From Sclerotiophoma versabilis (lineage: Eukaryota; Ascomycota; Dothideomycetes; Pleosporales; Didymellaceae): a stretch of DNA of 64,000 nucleotides. Positions 10,161-20,895 of the stretch are shown here, in pieces. The notes under the pieces are model-generated. The model was given only the letters and a program-made list of their open reading frames with translations, ran no database searches and was not told the DNA's origin. The translations under genes were made by a program, and so were the position numbers. The stretch covers positions 930,001-994,000 of the forward strand of contig JAAROD010000004.1 of NCBI GenBank assembly GCA_012274445.1, read 5' to 3'. The first letter of the stretch is position 1; each line of letters starts with the position of its first letter.

Positions 10161-11644
10161 TATTGACCGCACTTCGGTACGACTTTTTTACGCGCACTTA
10201 GCGAGAGGTCAATCAGGCATCGACCTCATCATTTATCTTTTCTTTAAACATCTCCATCAGCTTCATGGTTCGGCATTTCAAAGGCGTTTGGGATGGGCTA
10301 CGACGATATTTACATTATGTAAGACTTTTCGTCATCCGTATGATGCATGGTGTTGGGTCTTATCGTAGGCGAATACCCTTGAAATTAAGCATCGCGCGCT
10401 ATTAGGCGCTTTCTTCAAAGATGGACTAAACAAAAAGTGATGTGTTTGTGTGAACGTGACAATACTGTTCCCCATCTTTTAGGTCAACTGATGTTTCTCC
10501 ATGTGCTCACTTCGGGCCGTCTGTCTTGAAGATCAACGTCGCCTTCCTCACACAGCACTGCGGATGCATATCACATTTCCTCACATGGCAACCGCGTCTT
10601 GCCCACCCACGTCCACTGTCCACTCTCCCGACGCAGGGTCTTCGCCTCCCGTCTCGCACTAATTTAGTGCGTATCTGGATCTCGGTCACGAGGCAAACTA
10701 GCTCAACACCAATCCAGTCAGTACTACAGCACCCCGAGCGCCGCCACCCCTACTTCAAATACCGGTGTTGAATTCCGACCATCAGAGTTCGGTGTACACC
10801 CCGCCGGGATTCGGCTCTCGAGTCGTAACGGTCTTTGGGCCTTGTTCAAAAAGTATTGGGCCTTGCTTTAGAGCCGCGCATCCAAGATCTTGGACGCTGG
10901 ATTCGGGCCTTCCAAGGTTTGCGGGACGCTGTATTGGATGGATAGTGTGAGGCGTACCACCTACGGCTAACGATTCCGTTAGTACCTGCGTCTGTTGCCT
11001 GGGGAATATGGAAGTACGGCTGGTTCGTGGTGTAATGTCATACACGTCCATTTAGCATACGTGCACTTTTCGTGCGCGCAAGGTAACCGGTTACCGGGAA
11101 AAGTGCTGTGCGGATGATGACAGCGATGTCTAAATTTGGTGCTTCGGGATGAATCTCGCACACTTGCAGACATGCATTGTTCTGGTAGAGCGCGCGACTT
11201 CGCGCTGTTGGGACTAGACCGTTGATCGCTTGAGCGTTCCACATCAAAAGTTGCCAAGTCTCTTATGTTGGTCTACATCAACGACCGCGCGTACTCCATC
11301 ACATCAAACCAAAGAATAATCATAGGGTCATGACTGAAGTGTTACTGTTCACTTCGATATCCTCGTCTCATGACGAAGCAATATGGCACATGTACTTGGA
11401 TGCGCATCGAATGATCTAACAAATTCATTCAAACTAACAGCGACTGCAGTCGACCATTCCATCATCTATCATGATTGACTTTGCGGGTATATGCCTCCAC
11501 CATTCTTATCCAATCTACATTACACTTCCGTGATTTTCCCAGTCAGCATTACGTCTCCCTCAACTGGGGCCCCATCCGTTGGACCCTCGTAGGGTATGAT
11601 ATGCGGCCAGGCTTCGACTTCTCTACGGTCTCGTCCTCATTCTT
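10161..11644. other. Intergenic, 1.48 kb, possible coding remnant
   Basis: Contains the 3' flanks of the 82-aa gene and Pmp3 (tail to tail). At 10719-10871 a 50-codon frame preceded by an acceptor-like CAATCCAG reads plausibly as protein (STPSAATPTSNTG..., ending LFKKYWALL, stop TAG). No matching upstream exon could be joined without a stop. It may be a relic exon. Nothing else is recognised. Confidence 0.4.
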
Positions 11645-12077
11645 CTAGACCGTGGTAGTTCCATACTCCTGCTGCACAGGCGGCGCACCTCCAGCGACTG
11701 GTGCGGGCTGCCCAACTACATTCTTCTGTCCGCCATTCTGCACTTTTTGGCTGTACACGCCCGGCGCGAGACTGCCGTCGTAAATACCGGCCCTGATCTC
11801 GTCGCGTCGCTTGTAGTACACGTATTCGATGTAGAAGGCGTGGATGTGGCCGGGAAAGTAGCTGTGGGGTTGTAAGCGTGCTGTAAGTGCGGATTGGAAG
11901 GGACACATACCCGAGAATTGTGAGGAGGATGTTGATGAGCAGGTCGGCGCCGCAGCCTGCGACAAGGAAGACTCCTACGGGGGGGACTGGGGCTTGTTAG
12001 TATCTATAGATAAGTTGGATGGAGGATGTGTGCGTACGGAAGATTGTAATGAGGATAAGAAGGATTGTCTTAATCAT
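11645..12077 (-). CDS. pmp3: Plasma-membrane proteolipid Pmp3 (UPF0057/Sna family) with extended tail
   Basis: Three exons, 12038-12077, 11911-11986 and 11645-11861, give 110 aa. Pmp3 proteins are tiny two-span membrane proteolipids that limit cation influx and membrane hyperpolarisation and are induced by salt and cold. The first span is MIKTILLILITIF, then LPPVGVFLVAGCGADLLINI, the diagnostic Pmp3 signature, then LLTILGYFPGHIHAFYIEY as the second span. The first exon is only 40 nt. Intron 1 shows a perfect ATACTAAC branch site. Unlike the 52-55-residue yeast form, this one has a polar C-terminal tail of about 55 residues (KRRDEIRAGIYDG..., Gln/Pro/Gly-rich), as in filamentous-fungal Sna2/Pmp3 variants. 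Confidence in the family is high; the exact paralog is unclear. Confidence 0.93.
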
Positions 12078-12554
12078 TTTGGCGGGTCAAGACTTAGTCG
12101 TGATATATTTTAGTGGTGCTGGTCTGGCTATTGACGTTGTGATGTCGCTGTCGCAAGTCTGGTCGTGGTTGCGTGCGCAGTCAAGAATGCAAAGATGAGA
12201 ATCGCAAGGTATATAAAGCTTGTGATTAAATTTTGAAGGGGCCTGCATCTGCACATGTGAGAAGACCCTGTACTTATGACAATTTCTTTGTCAGTCACGC
12301 CAGCGTTTGCTGCGCGCAAACTGAGACGTCACTTACCAGGCCCGGAATGTTTGATTGGGTGTGAAGAGCCACAGCCACGGCAGCCACGGGTGGCTCTTCC
12401 GTAGCTGCCCAATCAGTGGCCAAGTGCCACGCGATGAGGTGAGTAGGCCCGCGTTATGACCGGGCGCGAAGGCAGGGAGGATTCGGCAAGCAGAACAAAA
12501 GGTCAAGCATTTGAACTTGATGCTTGTTCTTTTAATAGGCTGAACTGCCGCTAC
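12078..12554. promoter_or_regulatory. Pmp3 promoter / P450 3' flank with inverted repeat
   Basis: A 477-bp spacer. GAAGAGCCAC (12363-12372) and GTGGCTCTTC (12390-12399) form a perfect 10-bp inverted repeat around a 17-base spacer, with three CAGCCACGG-like units inside. A CCCAATCA sequence (CCAAT type) follows near 12409. It could be an operator or a hairpin; no function is proven. Short frames here are not supported as genes. Confidence 0.4.
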
Positions 12555-14153
12555 TCATGGCTTCATCTCCCATTTGACACCTTCGAATTCCTTGCGCACC
12601 TTCATTTTTACATCCAGCGGCGCAATAGGCTTCATCACCGCAATTGGAATCCTCTTCACATCTGCTGGTGGGTTCCATGTCGTTCCATTGACAGGCTCCA
12701 TGTCAAATCCCATGATCAAGACTGCAGCAAGACCCAGCACCTCCATATGCGCGAAATGACGTCCAGGACAGAGACTTGCACCTCCACCGAAACTTCGAAA
12801 GGCTGCAGGGTGGACAAAGTGAGCTTTCCCCTCAGGTACTGTTCCGTCAGGGTTTGTCTTGGAGCCGCTTATACTGTACAAGAAACGGTCGGGGTTGAAG
12901 GTATCGGCATCCGGCCCCCAGATATCTGGATTGTGATGTATGACACCCCCAGCCAGCTGTACGACCGCCCCTTTCCGCACGAGCCATGTGTCCGCTATTA
13001 TTGTGTCTTCATCCACAAATCGTGCGCTTGCGGAAGGAACGTAGAGACGCATCGTCTCGCGATAGGCCGAGTTTAGTCGAGGACATGCCTTACGCAAACA
13101 GTCTGCAGACAGCACTCCATGGCCTACAAGAGCGTTTGCACGAATCTCCTCGCGAATCTTCGACAACAACTCAGGCCGACTGAAGATTTGGTCCACTATC
13201 CAGAACGTGGTACCGGATGCGTTGACATTGAAGCCAAGTGATAGACCTACTTCGAGTCTTGCCAGCTCACCGCTGTCAGTGATACCCTCATCAACGTGGA
13301 GCTGGTTGCGGTCCCGGACAAGCTTGTAGGCATCTTCGTAACCTTCTTTTTCAATATACTCTTGAAAACCCCGGACGCAAGCCTCCAGTCCGCGAGCGGC
13401 TTCACGCGCAAATAGGCTGGGGAAGATGCCTGCCATATAAGCCACGTTGCCGCCCTCCCAGTCCCAGAAGTCTTCCACGAGTTCGGGTTTTTCCTCGAAC
13501 GGATTGTTCGGTCCGAAGAATGTCCTTTGGGAGGCAGCAGTCACAGCCCTGCGAATAAAGCGGAACAAATCCATTTCTGAGCCGTCTTTGATCTTGGCAA
13601 TGACTCCACCAAAGTAGTCCAGTTGGATCTTGGAGGCACCGTGGATGTTCTGTGGTAACAGCGGGGTGTTAATAACGTGGTGGGATTTCTTCACGATGTT
13701 GCTGCCATCCTGCATAGAGCCTGGAGGGCCTCTGATGATTCTTTTTGTATGATCATTCGACCCAACCAAACGTGGTGTGATTTCCGCAACTATCGGATCG
13801 AAGCTCAGAGCAGTCGATGCTTTCTGTACAGCTGCGCACAAGGCTGGATCGGCTACGATGTACGTGCGACCGTTAAGCATCGGCAACGTAAAGATGGGAT
13901 GCTTATGTTTTCGACTGCCAGAGTCAGTCAGTATGTGATGGAAAACAACAGGTCCGTGAACTCACTTGATCTTCCTGAAATACGTGGAACCCCCTGTCAT
14001 TGTCCCGATGATATGTCCAACTAGAGGCAGCTTCGGATAGATGACAGGAGGCTCTCGTGGGTCGACCTTGAATCGAACAGCGTTGGCTAACAGCACCATG
14101 AGCGCTGCTGCGAGCGCGCATATTCCCAGAGTCGTTGGGGAAATAGGTTCCAT
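12555..14153 (-). CDS. Cytochrome P450 monooxygenase, 515 aa
   Basis: Exon 1 13966-14153, 51-bp intron (GTGAGT...GGCAG), exon 2 12555-13914. An N-terminal anchor (ICALAAALMVLLANAV, residues about 10-26) and a Pro hinge (REPPVIYPKLPLVGH) are typical of ER-bound class II P450s. The I-helix oxygen motif reads NVNASGTTFW, unusual in lacking the acidic residue of the AGxD/ET consensus. The ExxR is in YRETMRL. The haem loop is FGGGASLCPG, with the cysteine ligand at about residue 445. A non-acidic I-helix is seen in the CYP7/CYP8-like and related fungal families, where the alcohol/acid pair is changed. The substrate is unknown. There is no backbone synthase nearby, so a cluster role is not supported. 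It faces the AIM6-like gene across a divergent promoter. Confidence 0.9.
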
Positions 14154-14847
14154 TGTCTTCAAGAGTACCGCTTTGCTTCGTTGGATAGCAAAGAGACTCC
14201 GGCGATGACAACAAGGGGAAAGAAGACGCTCAAAAAGAGAGAGGATATCAATACACTTTGTCAGACGTGACGAGACCTCCTGAGAGAGGTAAGCCAAAAG
14301 CGCCCCCACCGCCAACGTCTAGATCGATTAACGTTCAACTGCAAGCCAAACAGCTGAATGGATCAATCACCCTCCGCCGGTTCAAGAGGCCTGACGAACA
14401 ATATCGCGAGTTTCGCACAGATGAGGTCCCAATAAGAACCGTCGTGCAAGCAGTTAGTAACTATCGCGGTAGAGTCCAAACTGCTGGAAGGTCAAGTGCT
14501 GATGTTGATAAGCTCGACTGACAGTCACCAATAGCTGGAACCGTTTTGCAACGTGTGTGTGAAGAGTTGGGACACACGAAGGGCAAAGGTTCCACTTGAA
14601 TAGTCGGGCGAGGCTGGGGGTGTTGGCAGTCGCGTCTCCACACATCATCCGCGCACGCGACACTGGGTGCCACCGGATTGGCCGGAAGGACGCGGTTCCT
14701 GGCCATCACGAGGCTCCACTGTGACATCTTTGACGGTTGACGCGCTCATTAAAGCTGTCAACCAAAGTCATTAACATCTCCCTTTACTTGCTCTAGCCCT
14801 CTCGCTTTTACTGTGTCGCGGTGCTGACAAGATCGTTGATTTTGAAA
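14154..14847. promoter_or_regulatory. Divergent P450/AIM6-like promoter
   Basis: 694 bp between divergent starts. A frame at 14258-14521 has no protein-like character and is not called. No clear TATA or repeat is seen. Confidence 0.4.
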
Positions 14848-16070
14848 ATGCGTTCTCTCGCTATTACCTTGCCAGCCCTGGCAACTGCGTACGTGGCTTA
14901 CGCTCCTGCGGAAGGAGCGGGCGTATTGCAAAACGGCGCTTTGCAAAACATTTTGAAGAATACGGACAAGACAGATAAATACAGATACCCAACTGACTTT
15001 ACACGTGGTATTGAACCTGTAAGTCACTGACCCAAGTTGTCTCGTACAGGATCTTACGCCACGACAGAAACCCTTCCACAGCCACAACGACTATTGGCGC
15101 GATGTTCCCTTTTACAGTGGCCTTGCAGCTGGTGCGATCTCCACAGAGGCAGATGTCTGGCTGATCGACGGTACACTCTATGTAGGTTTATACAAGATTT
15201 TCACAGCCCAAGTATATGCATCGTCTTTGCGACCATCAACATGTGCAATATAACCTACGTCACATCACACGCCCAAAACCTGCCAGTCCCATGCGCTTCC
15301 TCAGGTCCAATACTCAGAGGATGCTACATCCACGTCATCCCATAGAGCAAATTTCAAACCAAAATCACGCTGCGCGATCCAAAACTAACACGCTCCAGGT
15401 CGGCCATGAGCCCAGTGCCTTGACCAAAGAGCGCACTTTTGAATCCCTCTACGTCAAGCCAATCCTCGACACCCTTGAACGCATGAACCCAGAATCCCCC
15501 TTCCTCCCAGACGGCTCATCTAATGGTGTGTTCGACACTGCATCCTTCCAGACTCTGTACCTCTTTGTCGACTTCAAGACAGCAGCAGATGAACTCTGGC
15601 CCGCCGTTTTGCAAGCTCTGGAGCCTCTCCGTAACGGATCTTGGCTTTCGACCTATGACGGCAGATCCTTTACTGAACGGCCCGTTACTATCATAGGCAC
15701 GGGCAATACAGAGCTCTCAGATGTCCGCAACTACCTTCCCCGCGACGTCTTCCTTGATGCGCCTCTCGCCCAACTTGGCGAGCCAAAATACAAGGATCTC
15801 ACCTCTAATGAAGCGATTATTGCAAGTACCAACTTCGCTGCGCAGTTCGGGGAGTTGAGAAAACCTGACCTTAATGCTACGCAGCTGGAGAAGCTGAGAG
15901 GGCAGATCGATGTTGCGCACCAGAAGGGGATCATGGCGAGATACTGGAATCAACCGAACTGGCCGGTTAGGACAAGGAATAGCGTGTGGAGGACGTTGTG
16001 GGAGGAGGGGATTGATCTGTTGAACGTGGATGATTTGAAGGCTGCTGCGGAGTTCTGGGAGGGCGTTTGA
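14848..16070 (+). CDS. AIM6-like PLC-type phosphodiesterase, secreted, 324 aa
   Basis: Exons 14848-15018, 15050-15181 and 15399-16070 keep frame. Intron 1 is only 31 nt and intron 2 is 217 nt, long for this genome. The start is MRSLAITLPALATAYVAYAP, a likely signal peptide or anchor; an upstream in-frame non-ATG extension was ignored. Residues about 60-110 hold the PI-PLC/GDPD-superfamily metal and catalytic motifs: HSHNDYWR, then EADVWL (Glu/Asp metal ligands) and VGHEP. The C-terminal barrel strands follow (LYLFVDFK, PVTIIGTGN, ARYWNQPNWP). The yeast relative AIM6 is linked to mitochondrial inheritance by deletion phenotype only, and its substrate is not established. The family call is confident. 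Part of intron 2 could hide another exon. Confidence 0.85.
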
Positions 16071-16477
16071 TCAATGCTGGACTAGCAGCCGATTTCGAGG
16101 TCAACTGTAGATATTGGGATAAAATGACCACAGCGGACATGGCACATGGAATACTGGCCTCTTGACGAGCAGCTTCAGAGCGTCGATCACGGTGGTCGAA
16201 TGCAGGATGAGTTCGACAAACTGCAGGGATGCAGGTTCCAGGTGCACCCCTGTCAAGGGTTCGGCGCCGCGCGATCTAGCATCATCAGCGAGAGGAGGGT
16301 TCCTACGATCATCAGAGACATGAAGTGACTGTACACACAACCGTCGACACTCCCCGCAGCCTGCTGTCTACAGTCTCAGGCAGCACATGAAGCAAGAGTC
16401 GCTGAAGCTATGACATAGCCCTACCCGTTGCACCTACCTGATGTCGGCCGCAAGACACCCCCGAGACGCGCGCACCA
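16071..16477. other. Intergenic, 407 bp
   Basis: Terminator of the AIM6-like gene and promoter of vps54, both on the plus strand. Frames on both strands are short, and none is supported. Confidence 0.4.
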
Positions 16478-19400
16478 ATGTCCTCCTCGCCCAGATCCCC
16501 CCGGAAGTCGACAGAGAGCTTCGAGTTCCTGTCACCAACCCTGCAGCAGAGCCAGTATCCTTTCCCGCAACATGACTGGACGAACCGCCCCAATTCGACC
16601 GGCGGGCGCTATCAGCCACGTCGCGGGTCCACGGCCAGCTCCATACATTCCGTCGGCGGCGTGCTGGACGCAGGCTTCAAGTCCAGCATGGGCGCCGTGA
16701 GAGAGCAGAGCAACAATGGTGGGGCAGCTTGGAGTGCATCGAGACATAGAGAGGGAATGCTAATCGGGCATCAGCTATCTCGACGCTGCTCACGCCTCCC
16801 ATCATGCGGACGGGCATGCTCCCCTACACCTCAGCACAAGCACCCTCCGGCCACCGCCCCCCCTCCACTCGGGACATACCGCCCGTGACGCTTACGAACA
16901 TACCCCACGTCGAACCATCCTCGTTCAACTCGTACCTGTCGCAGATAGGCAACCTCTACGATGCGTTCCAGCGCGCCAAAGCCGAGGCCGAAGCCCAGCA
17001 GCCACGGAAGGACTCGCTGAAGAAAGATGAGCGGTCTGAAAGCGTGGAGCGCGCGTCGACGACAAGCTCGCCAGCAGGCACACCCAGTGGCACACCCAAG
17101 CCCAAGCGGCGCACAAGCGGTACGAGGCGTGGCGTACCTGCCGTCACTCCGCTTTCGACAATACCCGGAGTATACTTTGAGGAGAACTTCCGTCTCGAAA
17201 ATCCACGGACCTTCGATATTGTAAGCGAGCGATCTGAGGTGGTGCGGCCTGCAAGGACAACGAGCAGCGACGATGTGAACAGTGTCAATGGGATATCAGA
17301 GACGCCGCAGCCCTCAGGGAGGAAAGCTCTGGCGACAAACGCTATTCTCCAAGAGAAGCTGTCGTGGTACATGGACACAGTCGAGGTACACTTGATATCA
17401 GCTATTTCCACAGCATCGACGTCTTTCTTCGCTGCGCTCGGTTCGCTGCGTGAGCTACAGACAGAGGCTGCAGAGTCGGTTGCAAAGATCAAGGAGCTCA
17501 GAGACGATCTGAAGAGACTAGACGAACAGATGGCTATAGGAGGCTTGGAAGTCGTAAACATGAAGAGGCGGCGGGAGAACCTGAGGAGATTGACTGATGC
17601 GGTAGATCAGCTGCAGGCAGTCATCTACGGCGTATCACACTGTGATGAGTCTATTGAGAAGGGCGAGCTTGAGACAGCCGCAGCTCGCCTGGAGATCATC
17701 GAGAGGCTGATCACGGGCGTCCTAGACACCTCGGACTCCAACGTCACTTCGTGGCTAAACGCAAGGTTGCCTCCAGCTATCATAGACCTGCGTGGCCTTC
17801 AAGCGCTGGACGGTGTCTTTGAAGGCATGAACGAGATGAAGTTCCGTATAGGCAAAGGGTTTGAAGTACGCTTTCTCGACATATTACTTGCTGATCTTCG
17901 TGATCACGTCAAGAACGTGCCGAGTCATGATACATTGGAAAGATGGGTTGCTGCGTCGCAAAAAGCGCGAGGACCTGCAGGGTCAGCCAAACCAAAATCG
18001 ATGCCCGCATATCTCAACACAAGTACAGAATTTCGCTCCAGATTACGAGCTAATCTACATGGATTGAACGACGCACAGTTCACAAATCAAGCTGCAGCGA
18101 CATTCAGAGATGCCATTGTCAAAGAAATGAAGATCATTATTCGCAAGTATCTGCCGAGTTCGACAGATGACGACGCCGAGTCAATGACATCTGTTTCTAC
18201 AAGGGGAGGACGCGGTCATACTCAACAAGACAAGAATTCCATCCTGGCCCGTAATTTACGAGCGATGGACGCGGCAGACGCTGAAGAATTCTTCACAAAC
18301 ATATTCACAGATATTGGCGAGGCGTTGCGGCGACTCAGTACTCAGGTCAAAGTACTACTTGATGTCACAAGCGGCGTCTCTACGCCCCCCGCGTCTGCTG
18401 GGGGCTTGCGATCTCCACCAAGGAGTCCTTACATGGAGAATATCGACAGCTACATGGGCGCAGGTACTAGTGGTCAGAATGGGCCTGGCTCCAACGACTT
18501 GCAAATGGAGCTTATGCAGGCTCTTGATCTCTCTAGTCTACTCGGACAGGCTGTCGACGCTGCCCAGACACAGATTACTAAACTCCTGAGAGTGCGATCG
18601 GCAGCAACTGCAGAACTACCACTCGAACGGTTTCTGCGGTACTTCAAACTATGCAGGCTATTCGCCGACGAATGCGAGGCTATCTCCGGTCGCTCAGGCT
18701 CAGCGCTTAAAGGTGCAGTGAACGACCACATCACCGCTTTCGTGCAAAAGTTCTCCGACTCGGAAAAACAGGAGCTTGCAAAAGCCATGGACTCCGACCG
18801 CTGGGAACCCAAAGATTTCGACTCCTCCGACACCGAAGTTCTTGCCAGAGTGCTTAAAAGTATGGATAGTGACCCGCCCAGCTGGCCAGAAACTGGCCAC
18901 ATCCTCTCCTCCATCTCAGAAGCTACAACCACGAATGGCACGAACGGCACCACCGACCTCGCACTCAAAGAGAAAAGCAAGAACAACACCCCTGCTATCA
19001 TCGACGAGGAAAAGTATACCATATCGAATTCTTCCACCTTTGTCCTCCGTGGTATAGAACGTCACCTCATACTTATTTCCCACATGCCCAGCATGACGTC
19101 CGAAATATCCTCCTCCCTCTGCGAATACATCAAGCTCTTCAATAGCCGTTTGTGCCAGCTCATCCTCGGTGCGGGCGCAATGGCCACCGCAGGCCTCAAA
19201 AACATCAATACTAAACACCTCGCCATCGCTTCGCAAACGCTATCCTTTATCGTCGCCATCATACCATACATACGTGAGTGTGCCCGCCGCCGAGGCAGCG
19301 CACCTACCAGTGGTGGAAAGAGCGTGGGCACGGAGTTCGATAATACAAAACGTCTGCTTCAAGACCAGCAAGTCAGTATCCACGACAAGCTGACTGACAT

Positions 19401-19925
19401 CTTGTCTGGCCGGGCCACGGTACACATGCGCGCATTAAAGAAGGTTGAATGGGACACCGACGCTGAAGTTAAGAAGGATGTGTCGCAGGCTATGGAGAGT
19501 TTGACTAAGGACACGGTCACTATGCACAAGGTCATTAACAAGTACCTCAATGAAGTACAAGTCCGGATGATCATGGGCCCCGTTTTTGAATCGTACCGCG
19601 AACAGGTTAGCAAGGTTATCAAGGATGCGGCGGTCAAGACGCCAGGTGGGAAAGCAAGGTAAGTTACATCCACATTAGCAATTACAGCAATTTTAGTGGT
19701 ACTGACACTAACATACGCAGACTTGTCCGCGAGGCAAAGCTCTTCGAAGCCAAGTTAGGTCCCATCGATGGCGCGGGCAATGTGGGCAAGTTCCTTATAC
19801 AACTTGCAGAAGGCAAGCCCGTTGCGCAACCTGCTGCTGAGCCGGAGCCAAAGAAGAGCGAGGAAAAAGCCAAAGTAAGCGAGGAGAGGGAGGGCGATAA
19901 GAAAGATGGTGCAATCGTCTCGTAG
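16478..19925 (+). CDS. vps54: Vps54, subunit of the GARP tethering complex, 1109 aa
   Basis: GARP tethers endosome-derived vesicles at the trans-Golgi network. Exons are 16478-16718, 16775-19658 and 19721-19925. The junction NNA|ISTLLTPPIM joins a Ser-rich N-terminus to the family's TPP motif. Around residue 210, PGVYFEENFRLENPRTFDIV is the strongly conserved Vps54 entry, followed by the N-terminal coiled coil (ELRDDLKRLDEQM, NMKRRRENLRRL). The large C-terminal domain contains RLCQLILGAGAM and KNINTKHLAIASQTL, the Vps54-C signature, then a helical end (TMHKVINKYLNEVQ). The last exon supplies RLVREAKLFEAKLG plus an acidic Lys/Glu tail. An in-frame ATG at 16804 is internal and would remove the conserved N-terminus. 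Length agrees with fungal orthologs. Confidence 0.9.
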
Positions 19926-20895
19926 AAGTTTGTCAACAGCTGCATCCGCAAGATTAATCTGTCAAATATGTTCTTACTCTGCACTGTAATCGAAGGGTCA
20001 GTGGTGGCTCAAGCCGACTATGTCTGCACGCTATGTGTTCTAAGGCATGAAGCATGGCGTTTTGCGGTCTGAATAAGAACATAGGTGACAATAATGGTGG
20101 AGATCTTGCCTCATTCAATCGAGGAACTTGATGGACACAGCCACGCAATTCGCACTGCTGCCATGCTATGCCACGCACTCCTTTGACACGACCACAATAC
20201 ATTCTCTCCGAGTCTTCAAGACTGATATGAGAGGACGTAAGGCCATGCTCTGCAGCCCGTCAAAACACCGAAGACTGACACGTGAAGCGATCATTTCTGG
20301 AAGAGCAACGATGGGATCGTAAGAGAGCAATCTGCTTCTAAAAGTCCCTTAGAGTGGGACTCGTATCTGCGTAATACATACACATGTTGAACATAGCCGA
20401 TCTCGATCAAGAATTCCAGAGTGCGCGGTAGTGCTTCAAACAGACGCAATGAACTGCCGTAGCTACCGTCGAGAGACTACGGAACCGGGTATATAGCATT
20501 CAGTGCGGATTGTGCTAGGGGTGTGAGTTTGAGGTTCGTTCAATTGACGCTGTTGATTATCGAGGTCTACCAGCATCAGATGTGCTCCATGCTGAATAGT
20601 GTGGTTTGTAAGAGCTGGCCACCGTAATCGGCATGATGTGGCAGCAGAGCACCAGAGACTGCCTCTTTGGATCATTGTTCTCCACACGAACAGATAACAC
20701 GGCAGTTACACTAGTGTCCTCGATCTTATGGTATACTGAAAGTGTCCGCGGCATGCTGTGGGTATCGAGGTGCTGCAACAAGTCTAGTGTGTGTTTGTTC
20801 AAGAAGATGGCCTCGTTTCATAGGTTTTGCAGTTGCTGTGAATGACGGCCTTTTTTGTTGATACTAAAGGAAGCAAGATCAAGCGAATAGTCGGT
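19926..20895. other. Intergenic, 970 bp
   Basis: Holds the 3' flank of vps54. On the minus strand, 20557-20802 is an 80-codon open frame that could be the decayed C-terminal end of the neighbouring HET pseudogene, but no diagnostic motif is seen. Nothing else is supported. Confidence 0.35.

Noticed and set aside
12456..13076. 206-codon plus-strand frame over the P450 gene
   Set aside because: Antisense of the haem-binding end of the P450 exon.
14258..14521. 87-codon plus-strand frame in the P450/AIM6 promoter
   Set aside because: No motif or splice continuation; basic, low-information composition.
16804..16806. Internal ATG as the start of vps54
   Set aside because: A clean intron joins an upstream exon that carries the conserved N-terminal TPP segment.
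16956..17561. 201-codon minus-strand frame inside vps54
   Set aside because: Antisense to a confidently identified exon, with Ser-rich composition typical of mirror frames.
18474..19037. 187-codon minus-strand frame inside vps54
   Set aside because: Antisense shadow of the coding exon, with no independent start context or motif.
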